NCBI GenBank assembly: GCA_963715895.1 | Contig: OY970284.1 | Coordinates: forward strand, 3,844,001-3,908,000 | Length of the DNA: 64,000 nucleotides | Direction: 5' to 3' | From: JADGNZ01 sp963715895 | GTDB taxonomy: Bacteria > Acidobacteriota > Thermoanaerobaculia > Gp7-AA8 | Shown here: positions 17,757 through 25,129 of the stretch, one piece after another | Numbering within the stretch: position 1 is the first letter of the stretch | Layout: each line of letters starts with the position of its first letter | Program-made: the position numbers and the translations under genes | The notes under the pieces: generated by a model | What the model saw: only the letters and a program-made list of their open reading frames with translations | Databases searched by the model: none | What the model was told of the DNA's origin: nothing

Positions 17757-17868
17757 GGCGCTATCGCGCGTTGTCGGTTATCGGTTGTCAGTTGCTGCGT
17801 GGTAAGAGATCTCCAAGAACAGACAACCGATAACCGATAACCGACAACGCACGAAGCGCAGCGATAGC
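17757..17868. repeat. Long hairpin of 7-bp words (GGTTATC family), full copy
   Basis: Left arm at about 17757-17793, right arm at about 17821-17868, with words GGTTATC / GATAACC and a GC-rich clamp. It sits between two same-strand genes, starting 2 bp after one stop and ending against the -10 box of carA. Confidence 0.85.
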
Positions 17869-17874
17869 TATAAT
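17869..17874 (+). promoter_or_regulatory. Consensus -10 TATAAT, leaderless start of carA
   Basis: TATAAT is followed by 8 nt and then the ATG at 17883, so transcription should begin at or next to the start codon. No convincing -35 is seen. Confidence 0.65.
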
Positions 17875-17882
17875 CCCGTCCG

Positions 17883-18989
17883 ATGCCCACCCGACTCATT
17901 CTCGAAGATGGAACTGTGTACGACGGAGAGCCGTTTGGCTCCACGGCCGATGCCATCGGCGAAGTCGTTTTCAATACGTCGCTGACCGGATACCAGGAGA
18001 TCGCCACCGATCCGTCGTACCGCTTCCAGATCGTGGTGATGACCTATCCGCACATCGGAAACTACGGCATCGAGGCCGCGGTGGCGCAGAACGAGAAGCC
18101 GCAGGTGGCCGGCTTCGTGGTCCGCGACGCCATCGCCGAGCCGTCGAATGCGCATTCGGAGATGTCGCTGGCCGACTACTTCGCGCGCAACGGAATCTCG
18201 GCCATTCAAGGCGTCGATACGCGCGCGCTGACGCGCAGGATCCGCAACGAGGGGGCGATGCGCGGCATGATCACCAGCGACAGCGCCCGCGGCGTCGACA
18301 GCGTGGTCGAAGAGCTCCTCCGCGCGCCGTCCATGAGCGGACTCGATCTCGTGCAGCGCGTGACCGCTCTCCGTCCCTACACGTTCGACGAGCCACCGGC
18401 GCATGCGACGAAGCGGATCGCGCTCTACGATTTCGGCGTCAAGCGCGACATCCTCCGCCATCTGTCGCGGGAGGGCTGCGACGTGACCGTCTATCCGGCC
18501 ACGACGCACGCGGATGAGATCCTGGCGCAGCGCTTCGACGGGGTGATGCTGTCGAACGGCCCGGGCGATCCCGAGCCGGTGACGTACGCGCAGGAGAACA
18601 TCCGTCACCTCATCGGCAAGGTTCCCATCTTCGGCATCTGCCTCGGCCATCAACTTCTCGGGCTCGCCCTCGGCGGACGAACGTACAAACTGAAGTTCGG
18701 TCACCGAGGGGGGAACCATCCGGTCAAGGACCTGCGCAACGGAAGGGTCGAGATCACCGCACAGAATCACGGCTTCTCCGTCGATCCCGATTCGTTACCC
18801 GACGCCGACGTCGAGCCGACGCACATCAATCTCAACGATCAGACTCTGGAAGGGTTTCGCCATCGCCGCGAGCCGGTGGTGGCCGTGCAGTACCACCCGG
18901 AGGCGGCCCCCGGTCCGCACGATTCCTTTCACCTCTTCGGCGAGTTCATGACGATGATCGACGAGTGGAAGGGTCTCACCCCGCGCTGA
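17883..18989 (+). CDS. carA: Carbamoyl-phosphate synthase small (glutaminase) subunit
   Basis: 368 residues, normal length. The N-terminal CarA domain starts LILEDGTVYDGEPFG. The C-terminal class I glutamine amidotransferase has nucleophile Cys253 in GICLGHQLLG, with the catalytic His and Glu in QYHPEAAPGP. It hydrolyses glutamine and passes ammonia to CarB for carbamoyl phosphate, used for pyrimidines and arginine. carB is not in the window, so the two subunits are encoded apart. The 3' end overlaps a small minus-strand ORF by 14 bp. Confidence 0.97.
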   Translation: MPTRLILEDGTVYDGEPFGSTADAIGEVVFNTSLTGYQEIATDPSYRFQIVVMTYPHIGNYGIEAAVAQNEKPQVAGFVVRDAIAEPSNAHSEMSLADYFARNGISAIQGVDTRALTRRIRNEGAMRGMITSDSARGVDSVVEELLRAPSMSGLDLVQRVTALRPYTFDEPPAHATKRIALYDFGVKRDILRHLSREGCDVTVYPATTHADEILAQRFDGVMLSNGPGDPEPVTYAQENIRHLIGKVPIFGICLGHQLLGLALGGRTYKLKFGHRGGNHPVKDLRNGRVEITAQNHGFSVDPDSLPDADVEPTHINLNDQTLEGFRHRREPVVAVQYHPEAAPGPHDSFHLFGEFMTMIDEWKGLTPR

Positions 18990-19179
18990 GCTTGAGCGTA
19001 TCGACGTTCTGCGCCAGCCGGGCACGCTGACGAACGCCAGCCACCCAGTTCATCACGTCGGTGACATCGGAGTTTTCGTGACGAAGGTCGTCCTTATCGC
19101 GGTCCAGCTCGGTGGTGGTCCGCTCCAGCAGATCGTTCAGGTTCAGGAGATCACCCATCAATAACAATCGACAGCACAC
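18976..19179 (-). CDS. Small hypothetical protein
   Basis: Up to 67 residues; Met8 at 19158 (MGDLLNLNDLLERTTTEL) is a plausible start giving 60. It is charged, helical and coiled-coil-like, with no cysteine beyond the first residues of the longer form. No Shine-Dalgarno or homologue is recognised. It overlaps the end of carA tail to tail by 14 bp and ends before the DUF4388 gene on the same strand. Possibly real, but evidence is limited to an open frame with protein-like composition. Confidence 0.4.
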   Translation of the reverse strand: MCCRLLLMGDLLNLNDLLERTTTELDRDKDDLRHENSDVTDVMNWVAGVRQRARLAQNVDTLKLSAG

Positions 19180-19188
19180 CGTGTGCCA

Positions 19189-20328
19189 TCAATCCAGGGC
19201 GATGATTCCGTCTTTCCAGAGCTTGTAGAAGATCAGCATGGCGTCCGGCTCCCGGATCGGGGAGATCTTGATCAGCGAGCCGAGGTCCCACTGGCCGTTG
19301 ATGCGGGAGAGCATGAAGCCCTCGTTTGGCGTGAAGTTCATCTGCGTGATCTCTTCGAGCTCCTTGGCTACGCGCGGCACTTTGGAGTCGTGCAGCCCCT
19401 GGCTGCGCAGGTCGGAGAGGATGGCCGATTCCGCCCCCTTGATGGCGTTGCGCACGCGCTGATGGCTCGGATCGAGATTCTCCGCCGCTTTCAGGAAACG
19501 CTGCGCCTTCTCGTAGTCACGCCCGCGTAACGACTGCTGAGCCCGGGCGATGAGGGAGAGGATCTCGTCGTCTTCCATGGAGGAGTCATCGAAGGGGGCC
19601 TCCTCGACGTTCGTCTCCTCACGGATGGTTGGATCGGCAAGCTTTACGTAGCCTTCGCGGGCCAGGTGGTAAACGGTCGAGGCGACGTTGAAGGAGGAGG
19701 AGCGGCTTTCGAGGACGAGCTCGGCCAGGGAGCGGCGGCCGTCGATGGCGCTCACGACGGTTCGCTGCGCGTCATCCTCCAGCTCGTCCGGCGGAATCTC
19801 GCCAACGACCGTCGGAACGATGGCCTCATGCGAGATCAGGGTATGGATGCGCGTCCACTCATCGACGCGCCGTGTGCCCTCCATGATCAGGCCGGTGACG
19901 TCGACCTGCAGCGGGATCATCTCCATCTGCGGCAGCTCATCGTCGATGAACTCGAACTCCCCCTCGTTCCAGAGAAAGATGTCGTAGATCTCTTCCTCGG
20001 CTTTGCGCCGCATGAGGCGCTGGAGATCCTCCTCGTTGATGACGTCGATCATCACCAGGATCTTGCCGAGCAGGATCCGCGACTGCGCCTGGACCTCCAT
20101 CGCCTTCATCAGCTCCGGCTCGGTGATGTAGCCGTGGCTCATCAGGAACTGGCCGAGGTACTCGCGGGGATCGTTGGAGGCGGAAGAGATCACGCGGCCG
20201 TTTCGGAAGAAGATCTTCTTCTCGACGGCCTTGTTCCTGACGCGGAGAGTGCCGGTTTTCTGCCCGAGGCTCAGCCACTGGAGCAGATCGCCAGGAAGCA
20301 TCGTTTTCAGATTGCCGCTTACGCCCAT
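19189..20328 (-). CDS. DUF4388 (PATAN-like) protein with helical-repeat and C-terminal switch module
   Basis: 379 residues from the ATG at 20328 (MGVSGNLKTMLPGDLLQWL), the conserved DUF4388 start. That domain covers about 1-125 (TGTLRVRN, KKIFFRNGRVI, LGQFLMSHGYI). A middle segment has TPR-like helices near 255-300 (RAQQSLRGRDYEKAQRFL). The last 60 residues (FTPNEGFMLSRINGQWDLGS onward) form a module also found as a separate protein at 29949-30356. Proteins of this class act in signalling and gliding or polarity networks. TATAAT on this strand at 20356-20361 gives a promoter with a leader of about 20 nt. Confidence 0.82.
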   Translation of the reverse strand: MGVSGNLKTMLPGDLLQWLSLGQKTGTLRVRNKAVEKKIFFRNGRVISSASNDPREYLGQFLMSHGYITEPELMKAMEVQAQSRILLGKILVMIDVINEEDLQRLMRRKAEEEIYDIFLWNEGEFEFIDDELPQMEMIPLQVDVTGLIMEGTRRVDEWTRIHTLISHEAIVPTVVGEIPPDELEDDAQRTVVSAIDGRRSLAELVLESRSSSFNVASTVYHLAREGYVKLADPTIREETNVEEAPFDDSSMEDDEILSLIARAQQSLRGRDYEKAQRFLKAAENLDPSHQRVRNAIKGAESAILSDLRSQGLHDSKVPRVAKELEEITQMNFTPNEGFMLSRINGQWDLGSLIKISPIREPDAMLIFYKLWKDGIIALD

Positions 20329-20355
20329 GATCGAGTGGTGAGCAAAAAGGGGTGA

Positions 20356-20361
20356 ATTATA
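20356..20361 (-). promoter_or_regulatory. -10 TATAAT for the DUF4388 gene
   Basis: Consensus hexamer 27 nt before the ATG at 20328, divergent from and within 25 bp of the -10 of the mutase gene. Confidence 0.5.
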
Positions 20362-20385
20362 CCGAGCGGGCCGGGTACGCCCCGC

Positions 20386-20391
20386 TATCAT
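20386..20391 (+). promoter_or_regulatory. -10-like TATCAT, leaderless start of the acyl-CoA mutase gene
   Basis: The gap to the ATG at 20402 is 10 nt, without a Shine-Dalgarno. Confidence 0.5.
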
Positions 20392-20401
20392 TACCCGCGC
20401 C

Positions 20402-21961
20402 ATGACCGGGGAGAAATTCTTTTTCGATTCCGACGATCTGGCCGAGCGCCACTTCGAGGCCTCGGCCGACCTCGGCGAGCCGGGTCGCTTCCCTTACACG
20501 CGCGGTCCGCAGGCCTCGATGTATCGCGGCAAGCTCTGGACGATGCGGCAATACGCCGGCTTCTCGACCGCCGCCGAGTCGAACAAGCGCTATCGCTACC
20601 TGCTCGAGCGGGGAACGACCGGACTCTCGGTGGCCTTCGATCTCCCGACGCAGATCGGCATGGATTCCGATGATCCCCGCGCGCGCGGCGAGGTCGGGAA
20701 TGTCGGTGTGGCCATCGATTCGATCGACGACATGGAGCTGCTCTTCGACAGCATCCCGCTCGACCGGGTCTCGATCTCCATGACCATCAACGCCCCGGCC
20801 TCGATCCTGCTGGCGTTGCTGCTGGTCGTGGCCGAGCGGCGCGGCATCGCCTGGTCGAAGCTGTCGGGCACGATTCAGAACGACATCCTCAAGGAGTACG
20901 CGGCGCGGGGGACGTACATCTTTCCGCCGGCGCCGTCGCTCCGCATCGTCACCGACATCTTCGAATTCTGCGGGAAAGAGGTGCCGCGCTGGAACACGAT
21001 CTCGGTCTCCGGGTACCACATCCGCGAGGCGGGATCGACGGCGGTGCAGGAGGTGGCGTTCACCATCGCCAACGGCCTGCAGTACGTTCAGGCGGCGGTG
21101 GAGCGCGGTCTGGATATCGATTCGTTCGCGCCGCGCATCTCGTTTTTCTTCAACGCGCACAACGATTTTCTGGAAGAGGTGGCCAAGTTCCGCGCCGCGC
21201 GCAAGCTGTGGGCGGAGCTGATCCGCGAGCGCTACGCGCCGAAGGATCCGAAGTCGCTGGCGCTGCGCTTCCATGCCCAGACCGCCGGCTCGACGCTGAC
21301 CGCGCAGCAGCCGGAGAACAACGTCGTGCGCGTGGCCTATCAGGCCATGGCGGCGGTGCTGGGTGGCTGCCAGTCGTTGCACACGAATTCGCGCGATGAA
21401 GCGCTGGCGCTGCCGACGGAGGAGTCGGCAAAGATCGCCCTGCGTACGCAGCAGGTGCTGGCGTATGAGACCGGTGTGACGCAGTACGCCGATCCGCTGG
21501 CCGGGTCGTACGAGATCGAGTCGCGCACGCTCGACATCGCCCGCGAAGCACGGGCCTTGATCGAGCGCATCGATGCCATGGGCGGCGCCCGCGAGGCCAT
21601 CGAGTCCGGCTTCGTCCAGCACGAGATCGGCGAGTCGGCGTATCAGGCCCAGCGCGCGCTCGAGGAAAAGCGGGCCATCGTCGTCGGTGTGAACGAGTTC
21701 GCCGACGACGGCTCAGCGGCCCTGCCAATCATGGAGATCGACGAATCGGTCGAGAAGGATCAAGTGGAGCGGCTGCATGCCTTCCGCGCAAACCGAAAGG
21801 GCGACGTTTCGGCCGCGTTATCAGCGCTCGATGCCGCCGCCCGCGACGATCGCAACCTCATGCCGTTCATCGTCGACTGCGTCCGCCAGAATTGCACGGT
21901 GGGGGAGATCGTCAGCAAGCTCAAGGAAACGTTCGGCGAGCATCGGGATCAGGGGTTTTGA
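20402..21961 (+). CDS. Methylmalonyl-CoA mutase-family large subunit (acyl-CoA mutase)
   Basis: 519 residues, the TIM-barrel half of a B12-dependent mutase: PYTRGPQASMYRGKLWTMRQYAGF, written here in two parts as PYTRGPQASMY and RGKLWTMRQYAGF, followed by AFDLPTQIGMDSD, GTIQNDILKEY, SGYHIREAGSTAVQE, and QPENNVVR near 305. The C-terminal cobalamin-binding domain (DxHxxG) is absent, so a separate small subunit elsewhere must complete it. Substrate could be methylmalonyl-, isobutyryl- or ethylmalonyl-type CoA esters; the sequence does not settle it. It diverges from the DUF4388 gene with 73 bp between start codons. Confidence 0.9.
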   Translation: MTGEKFFFDSDDLAERHFEASADLGEPGRFPYTRGPQASMYRGKLWTMRQYAGFSTAAESNKRYRYLLERGTTGLSVAFDLPTQIGMDSDDPRARGEVGNVGVAIDSIDDMELLFDSIPLDRVSISMTINAPASILLALLLVVAERRGIAWSKLSGTIQNDILKEYAARGTYIFPPAPSLRIVTDIFEFCGKEVPRWNTISVSGYHIREAGSTAVQEVAFTIANGLQYVQAAVERGLDIDSFAPRISFFFNAHNDFLEEVAKFRAARKLWAELIRERYAPKDPKSLALRFHAQTAGSTLTAQQPENNVVRVAYQAMAAVLGGCQSLHTNSRDEALALPTEESAKIALRTQQVLAYETGVTQYADPLAGSYEIESRTLDIAREARALIERIDAMGGAREAIESGFVQHEIGESAYQAQRALEEKRAIVVGVNEFADDGSAALPIMEIDESVEKDQVERLHAFRANRKGDVSAALSALDAAARDDRNLMPFIVDCVRQNCTVGEIVSKLKETFGEHRDQGF

Positions 21962-21972
21962 TTCTTCGCCAG

Positions 21973-22026
21973 GCGCGTTGTCCGCGTGCTGTGGCGCGCA
22001 GACAACCGACAACGCGGTGAAGCCGC
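21973..22026. repeat. Reduced hairpin of the GGTTATC family
   Basis: A short left arm (GCGCGTTGTC, 21973-21982) faces a right arm at 22001-22026 with the words GACAACC and GACAACG plus CGGTGAAGCCGC. It lies between the mutase and folA. Confidence 0.65.
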
Positions 22027-22044
22027 AGATAACGCGCGCGCATG

Positions 22045-22050
22045 TATCAT
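22045..22050 (+). promoter_or_regulatory. -10-like TATCAT, leaderless start of folA
   Basis: The gap to the ATG at 22060 is 9 nt, with no Shine-Dalgarno. Confidence 0.5.
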
Positions 22051-22059
22051 CCCCGCCTC

Positions 22060-22587
22060 ATGCGCATCTCCTTCCTCGCGGCGGTCGCCGCGAACGGCGT
22101 CATCGGGCGGGACAACAAGCTGCCGTGGCATCTCTCGAACGATCTGAAGCGGCTCAAGACGTTGACAATGGGGCATCACGTGATCATGGGGCGCAAGACG
22201 TTCGACGAGATCGGCGGCAAGCCGTTGCCGGGACGTCCGCATGTGATCGTCAGCCGTTCTCCGATCGCGCCGCAGGAGAACGTCGTCGCCGTCTCGTCCA
22301 TGGAACAGGCACTGGCCGCCATTCCGGCATCCGAGGATGAGGTGTTCATCCTCGGTGGGGGAGAGATCTTCCGGCAGACGCTGCACCGCGCGGATCGGAT
22401 GTACATCACGCAGATCCACGCCGACGTCGCCGGCGACACGTACTTCCCCGAGTTCGACGACGTCAACGAGTGGCGGCTCACCGACCGCGAAGACTTCGAA
22501 GCCGACGCGAAGAACGACTATCCGTACTCGTTCCTGACCTACGACCGCGCCGGCCCCGAGGAGCACGTGATCGCCGAGGAGGGTTAG
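22060..22587 (+). CDS. folA: Dihydrofolate reductase
   Basis: 175 residues from the ATG at 22060. The DHFR order is clear: ISFLAAVAANGVIGRDNKLPW at the start (with IGRDNKLPWHL as substrate loop), HHVIMGRKTFDEIGG for NADPH binding, then IVSRS, VFILGGGEIFRQTL and a C-terminal beta strand pair. It reduces dihydrofolate to tetrahydrofolate. The longer reading from 22042 would start inside the -10 region. No thyA is adjacent. The folA stop codon TAG overlaps the -10 box of the next gene. Confidence 0.96.
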   Translation: MRISFLAAVAANGVIGRDNKLPWHLSNDLKRLKTLTMGHHVIMGRKTFDEIGGKPLPGRPHVIVSRSPIAPQENVVAVSSMEQALAAIPASEDEVFILGGGEIFRQTLHRADRMYITQIHADVAGDTYFPEFDDVNEWRLTDREDFEADAKNDYPYSFLTYDRAGPEEHVIAEEG

Positions 22588-22590
22588 CAT
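22585..22590 (+). promoter_or_regulatory. -10-like TAGCAT overlapping the folA stop, for the MFS gene
   Basis: The hexamer includes the folA stop TAG and lies 9 nt before the ATG at 22600. Confidence 0.4.
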
Positions 22591-22599
22591 GCGCGCCGC

Positions 22600-23802
22600 A
22601 TGTACGTGCGGCTCCTCAGGAACAATCGCGACTTCCGGCTGCTCTACGCCGGATCGCTGATCTCGCTCGGCGGCGACTGGTTCCTTACCGTCGCGCTGCT
22701 CGATCTCGTCCTGCAGCTCACCGGCTCGGCGACGCTGGCGTCGCTCATGCTGCTCTGCCAGACGCTGCCGATCTTCCTCGTTACGCCGATCGCAGGCCGC
22801 GCCGTCGACCGCCTCGACAGGCGCAAGCTGATGATCGTCGTCGATCTGCTGCGCGCCATCGCCTGCCTGCTGCCCCTCTTCGCGCACACGCCGGCGCTGC
22901 TGCCCTTCGCCTACATCGGCGTGATCGCCATCTCCATCGGCTCGGCCTATTTCGAGCCGGCGTCGCAGGCGGCGCTTCCGAACATCGTCGCGCCCGAAGA
23001 GCTGAACGCGGCGAACGTGCTGATGGGATCGACGTGGGGGACGATGCTGGCTGTCGGCGCGGCCATCGGCGGCGCGGTGACGATGCGTTTCGGCCGCGAC
23101 GTCTCCTTCGTCGTCGATGCCATCAGCTTCCTGGCCTCGGCGGCGATTCTCTGGCGCATGCGCGCGCAATTCGCCGAGGAGCGGCCGGCCGGTCATGAAC
23201 ATCCGCCGCTCCTCGAATCGATGCGCGAGACGCTGCGCTACGCCCGCGCCCATCCGCGCGTGCTGGCGCTGCTGACATCGAAGGGCGGTTACGGCCTCGG
23301 CGCGGGCGTCATCGCCATGCTCAGCATCTTCGGCAAGGAGATCTTCCGCGCCGGAGCGTTCGGCATCGGCCTGCTCTTCGCCGCGCGCGGACTCGGCGCG
23401 CTTCTGGGGCCATTCCTCATTCGCGCGGTGGCGCGCCGCGACGAGCTTCAGTACCGCCTGATCGCTTTCAGCATCCTCATCTTCGGTGCCGGCTACATGT
23501 GTCTCGGCTTGTCGCGGTCGCTGCTGACCGGGGCCATCGCCGTCTTCGCCGCGCACCTCGGCGGCGGCGCGCAATGGCAGACGTCGACTTACGGCCTGCA
23601 GCGCGAGACGCCGGACTGGATCCGCGGCCGAGTCTTCGGCGCCGACTATGGCTTCGTCACGCTGACGATGAGCATTTCCAGCCTCGGTGCCGGCATCGTC
23701 TCGGATCGTTTCGGTCCGACTGTCGCCACCGTTGGCGTGGCTTCGATCGCCATCCTGTGGGGGGTGGCTTGGGGTGCAACCACGTGGCGGCTCTGGAAGT
23801 GA
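22600..23802 (+). CDS. MFS transporter (EntS/MFS_3-like exporter)
   Basis: 400 residues with about eleven to twelve hydrophobic helices. The MFS motif A region is visible between helices 2 and 3 (AGRAVDRLDRRKLMIV), and YFEPASQAALPNIV after helix 4 is typical of the MFS_3 branch that includes the enterobactin exporter EntS and macrolide pumps. It is a proton-driven exporter of an unknown small molecule. It starts 13 bp after folA and its stop abuts the stop of the minus-strand gene at 23803 with no gap. Confidence 0.9.
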   Translation: MYVRLLRNNRDFRLLYAGSLISLGGDWFLTVALLDLVLQLTGSATLASLMLLCQTLPIFLVTPIAGRAVDRLDRRKLMIVVDLLRAIACLLPLFAHTPALLPFAYIGVIAISIGSAYFEPASQAALPNIVAPEELNAANVLMGSTWGTMLAVGAAIGGAVTMRFGRDVSFVVDAISFLASAAILWRMRAQFAEERPAGHEHPPLLESMRETLRYARAHPRVLALLTSKGGYGLGAGVIAMLSIFGKEIFRAGAFGIGLLFAARGLGALLGPFLIRAVARRDELQYRLIAFSILIFGAGYMCLGLSRSLLTGAIAVFAAHLGGGAQWQTSTYGLQRETPDWIRGRVFGADYGFVTLTMSISSLGAGIVSDRFGPTVATVGVASIAILWGVAWGATTWRLWK

Positions 23803-24495
23803 CTATGCTGATTCGGCCGCAAGCATCTCCGCTTCGCGTTTGCTCCGTTTGATCCCCATCGTCCACGGCACGATCGTCTTAGGGATTGCGATGAGGAAGT
23901 AGACCGTGCCGGCCAATCCTTCCCATCGAGTGTGTGCAAGGATGATGGAGATCACGCCGAAGAGCCCCATGAAGAAATTGTCGTAAACGCGCTCCAGAGT
24001 GTCGATCTCTTCGACCGCGTTGAGCTGAAGATCCGCACGGTGACGCCAGGCATTGCCGTACATCGCCGCCAGGAGCCAGAAGACCGAGGTCACCCCGATT
24101 CCATAGATTGTGAAGAGGACCGTCCCGCCGCCCGCCGGAATATCGACCCGCTGCCCCATGAGGATCTGCGTGTCCAGCGTAAACATGTACTTGAGCGGGT
24201 AGACATAAAAAAGGATGACGAAGAGCAGGAACGTATTCAGTGCCATCGTGGTCTTGTCCTGCATCGCGTAGCGCTTGTAGAAGTGGTGATGCTCAAACCA
24301 GATGTCGATGAAGATCCAGAAACAGATGGTGAACGGCAGGAAGCCGCGCAGCATCTCCATCATCTGGGCGTAGGTCTTCGGAGCCTCGAGCGACACGACC
24401 AGCAGCGAGATGGCGAACCCGAAGATGACGTCGCTGAAGGCCTCGACCCGCGTCACTTCATGCGCGCGGTTGCGGAACGGGATGGCCTCCGGCAT
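23803..24495 (-). CDS. TMEM175-family (DUF1211) membrane protein, putative potassium channel
   Basis: 230 residues. The hallmark RxxxFSD motif is in helix 1 (RVEAFSDVIFGFAISLLV, FSD at 20-22), with five further helices giving the six-helix bacterial TMEM175 unit; four such units assemble into a K+-selective pore in characterised relatives. The HHH stretch in WFEHHHFYKRYAM is seen in many homologues. TAGAAT on this strand at 24502-24507 lies 6 nt before the ATG. It is divergent from the carbonic anhydrase gene with only 32 bp between start codons. Confidence 0.85.
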   Translation of the reverse strand: MPEAIPFRNRAHEVTRVEAFSDVIFGFAISLLVVSLEAPKTYAQMMEMLRGFLPFTICFWIFIDIWFEHHHFYKRYAMQDKTTMALNTFLLFVILFYVYPLKYMFTLDTQILMGQRVDIPAGGGTVLFTIYGIGVTSVFWLLAAMYGNAWRHRADLQLNAVEEIDTLERVYDNFFMGLFGVISIILAHTRWEGLAGTVYFLIAIPKTIVPWTMGIKRSKREAEMLAAESA

Positions 24496-24501
24496 GGCGA
24501 T

Positions 24502-24507
24502 ATTCTA
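24502..24507 (-). promoter_or_regulatory. -10-like TAGAAT for the TMEM175 gene
   Basis: The gap to the ATG at 24495 is 6 nt. It forms a back-to-back pair with the box at 24514-24519. Confidence 0.5.
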
Positions 24508-24513
24508 GCGTGC

Positions 24514-24519
24514 TAAAGT
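24514..24519 (+). promoter_or_regulatory. -10-like TAAAGT, leaderless start of the gamma-carbonic anhydrase gene
   Basis: The gap to the ATG at 24528 is 8 nt, with no Shine-Dalgarno. Confidence 0.45.
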
Positions 24520-24527
24520 CGCGCGCC

Positions 24528-25040
24528 ATGATTTCCCGCTCCTACGACGGCCGCTCGCCGCGCATCGGTCAGCGCGTGTTCATCGCCGAGAACGCCACGC
24601 TCATCGGCGACGTCTCCCTCGGCGACGACTGTTCGATCTGGTACGGCGCGGTGCTGCGCGGCGACGTGCATTCGATCCGCATCGGCCCGCGAACCAACAT
24701 CCAGGACAACTGTGTGCTGCACGTCACGAATGACACGCATCCGATCGACATCGCCGAGGAGGTCACGATCGGGCATGGAGTCATCGCTCACGGCTGTACC
24801 ATCGGACGCGGCGCGCTGATCGGAATGGGCTCGCGCGTGCTCGACGGCGCGCGGGTCGGCGAGTTGGCTCTCATCGGAGCCGGTGCGCTGGTGGGCGAGG
24901 GGATGGAGATCCCGCCGCGTACGCTCGCCGTCGGCGTTCCGGCGAACGTGAAGCGCGATCTGCGGATGGACGAGATCGCCCGGCTGGAGCAGTCGTGGCG
25001 GCACTACATCGAATACAAGGGGAAGTATCTGAGTGATTAG
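24528..25040 (+). CDS. Gamma-class carbonic anhydrase-like hexapeptide protein
   Basis: 170 residues forming a left-handed beta helix of hexapeptide repeats. The three zinc ligands of the gamma class are present: His65 (CVLHVTND), His83 and His88 (GHGVIAHG). The conserved Arg, Gln and Asp are also there (RTNIQDN). The acidic loop of the classical Cam enzyme is missing, so it belongs to the CamH-like branch with CO2 hydration or acyltransferase-like relatives. The ATG at 24528 is preferred over the GTG at 24510, which precedes the -10 box. The stop codon lies inside the first word of the following hairpin. Confidence 0.88.
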   Translation: MISRSYDGRSPRIGQRVFIAENATLIGDVSLGDDCSIWYGAVLRGDVHSIRIGPRTNIQDNCVLHVTNDTHPIDIAEEVTIGHGVIAHGCTIGRGALIGMGSRVLDGARVGELALIGAGALVGEGMEIPPRTLAVGVPANVKRDLRMDEIARLEQSWRHYIEYKGKYLSD

Positions 25041-25127
25041 TGGATCAGTAGATTAGTCGATCAGGACCGTTGAGCTGACCCCACCGATCTACTAATCCAC
25101 TAATCTACTAATCTACTGATCGACTAG
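25034..25127. repeat. Hairpin of 8-bp words (CTACTAAT family)
   Basis: The left arm 25034-25065 holds the words GATTAGTG, GATCAGTA and GATTAGTC. The right arm 25090-25127 holds CTACTAAT, CCACTAAT, CTACTAAT and CTACTGAT in tandem. It spans the whole gap between the carbonic anhydrase stop and 2 bp before the aspS start. Confidence 0.85.
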
Positions 25128-25129
25128 CC

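Noticed and set aside
21949..23574. 541-codon minus-strand ORF
   Set aside because: Antisense to folA and the MFS gene; charged, low-complexity mirror-frame composition.
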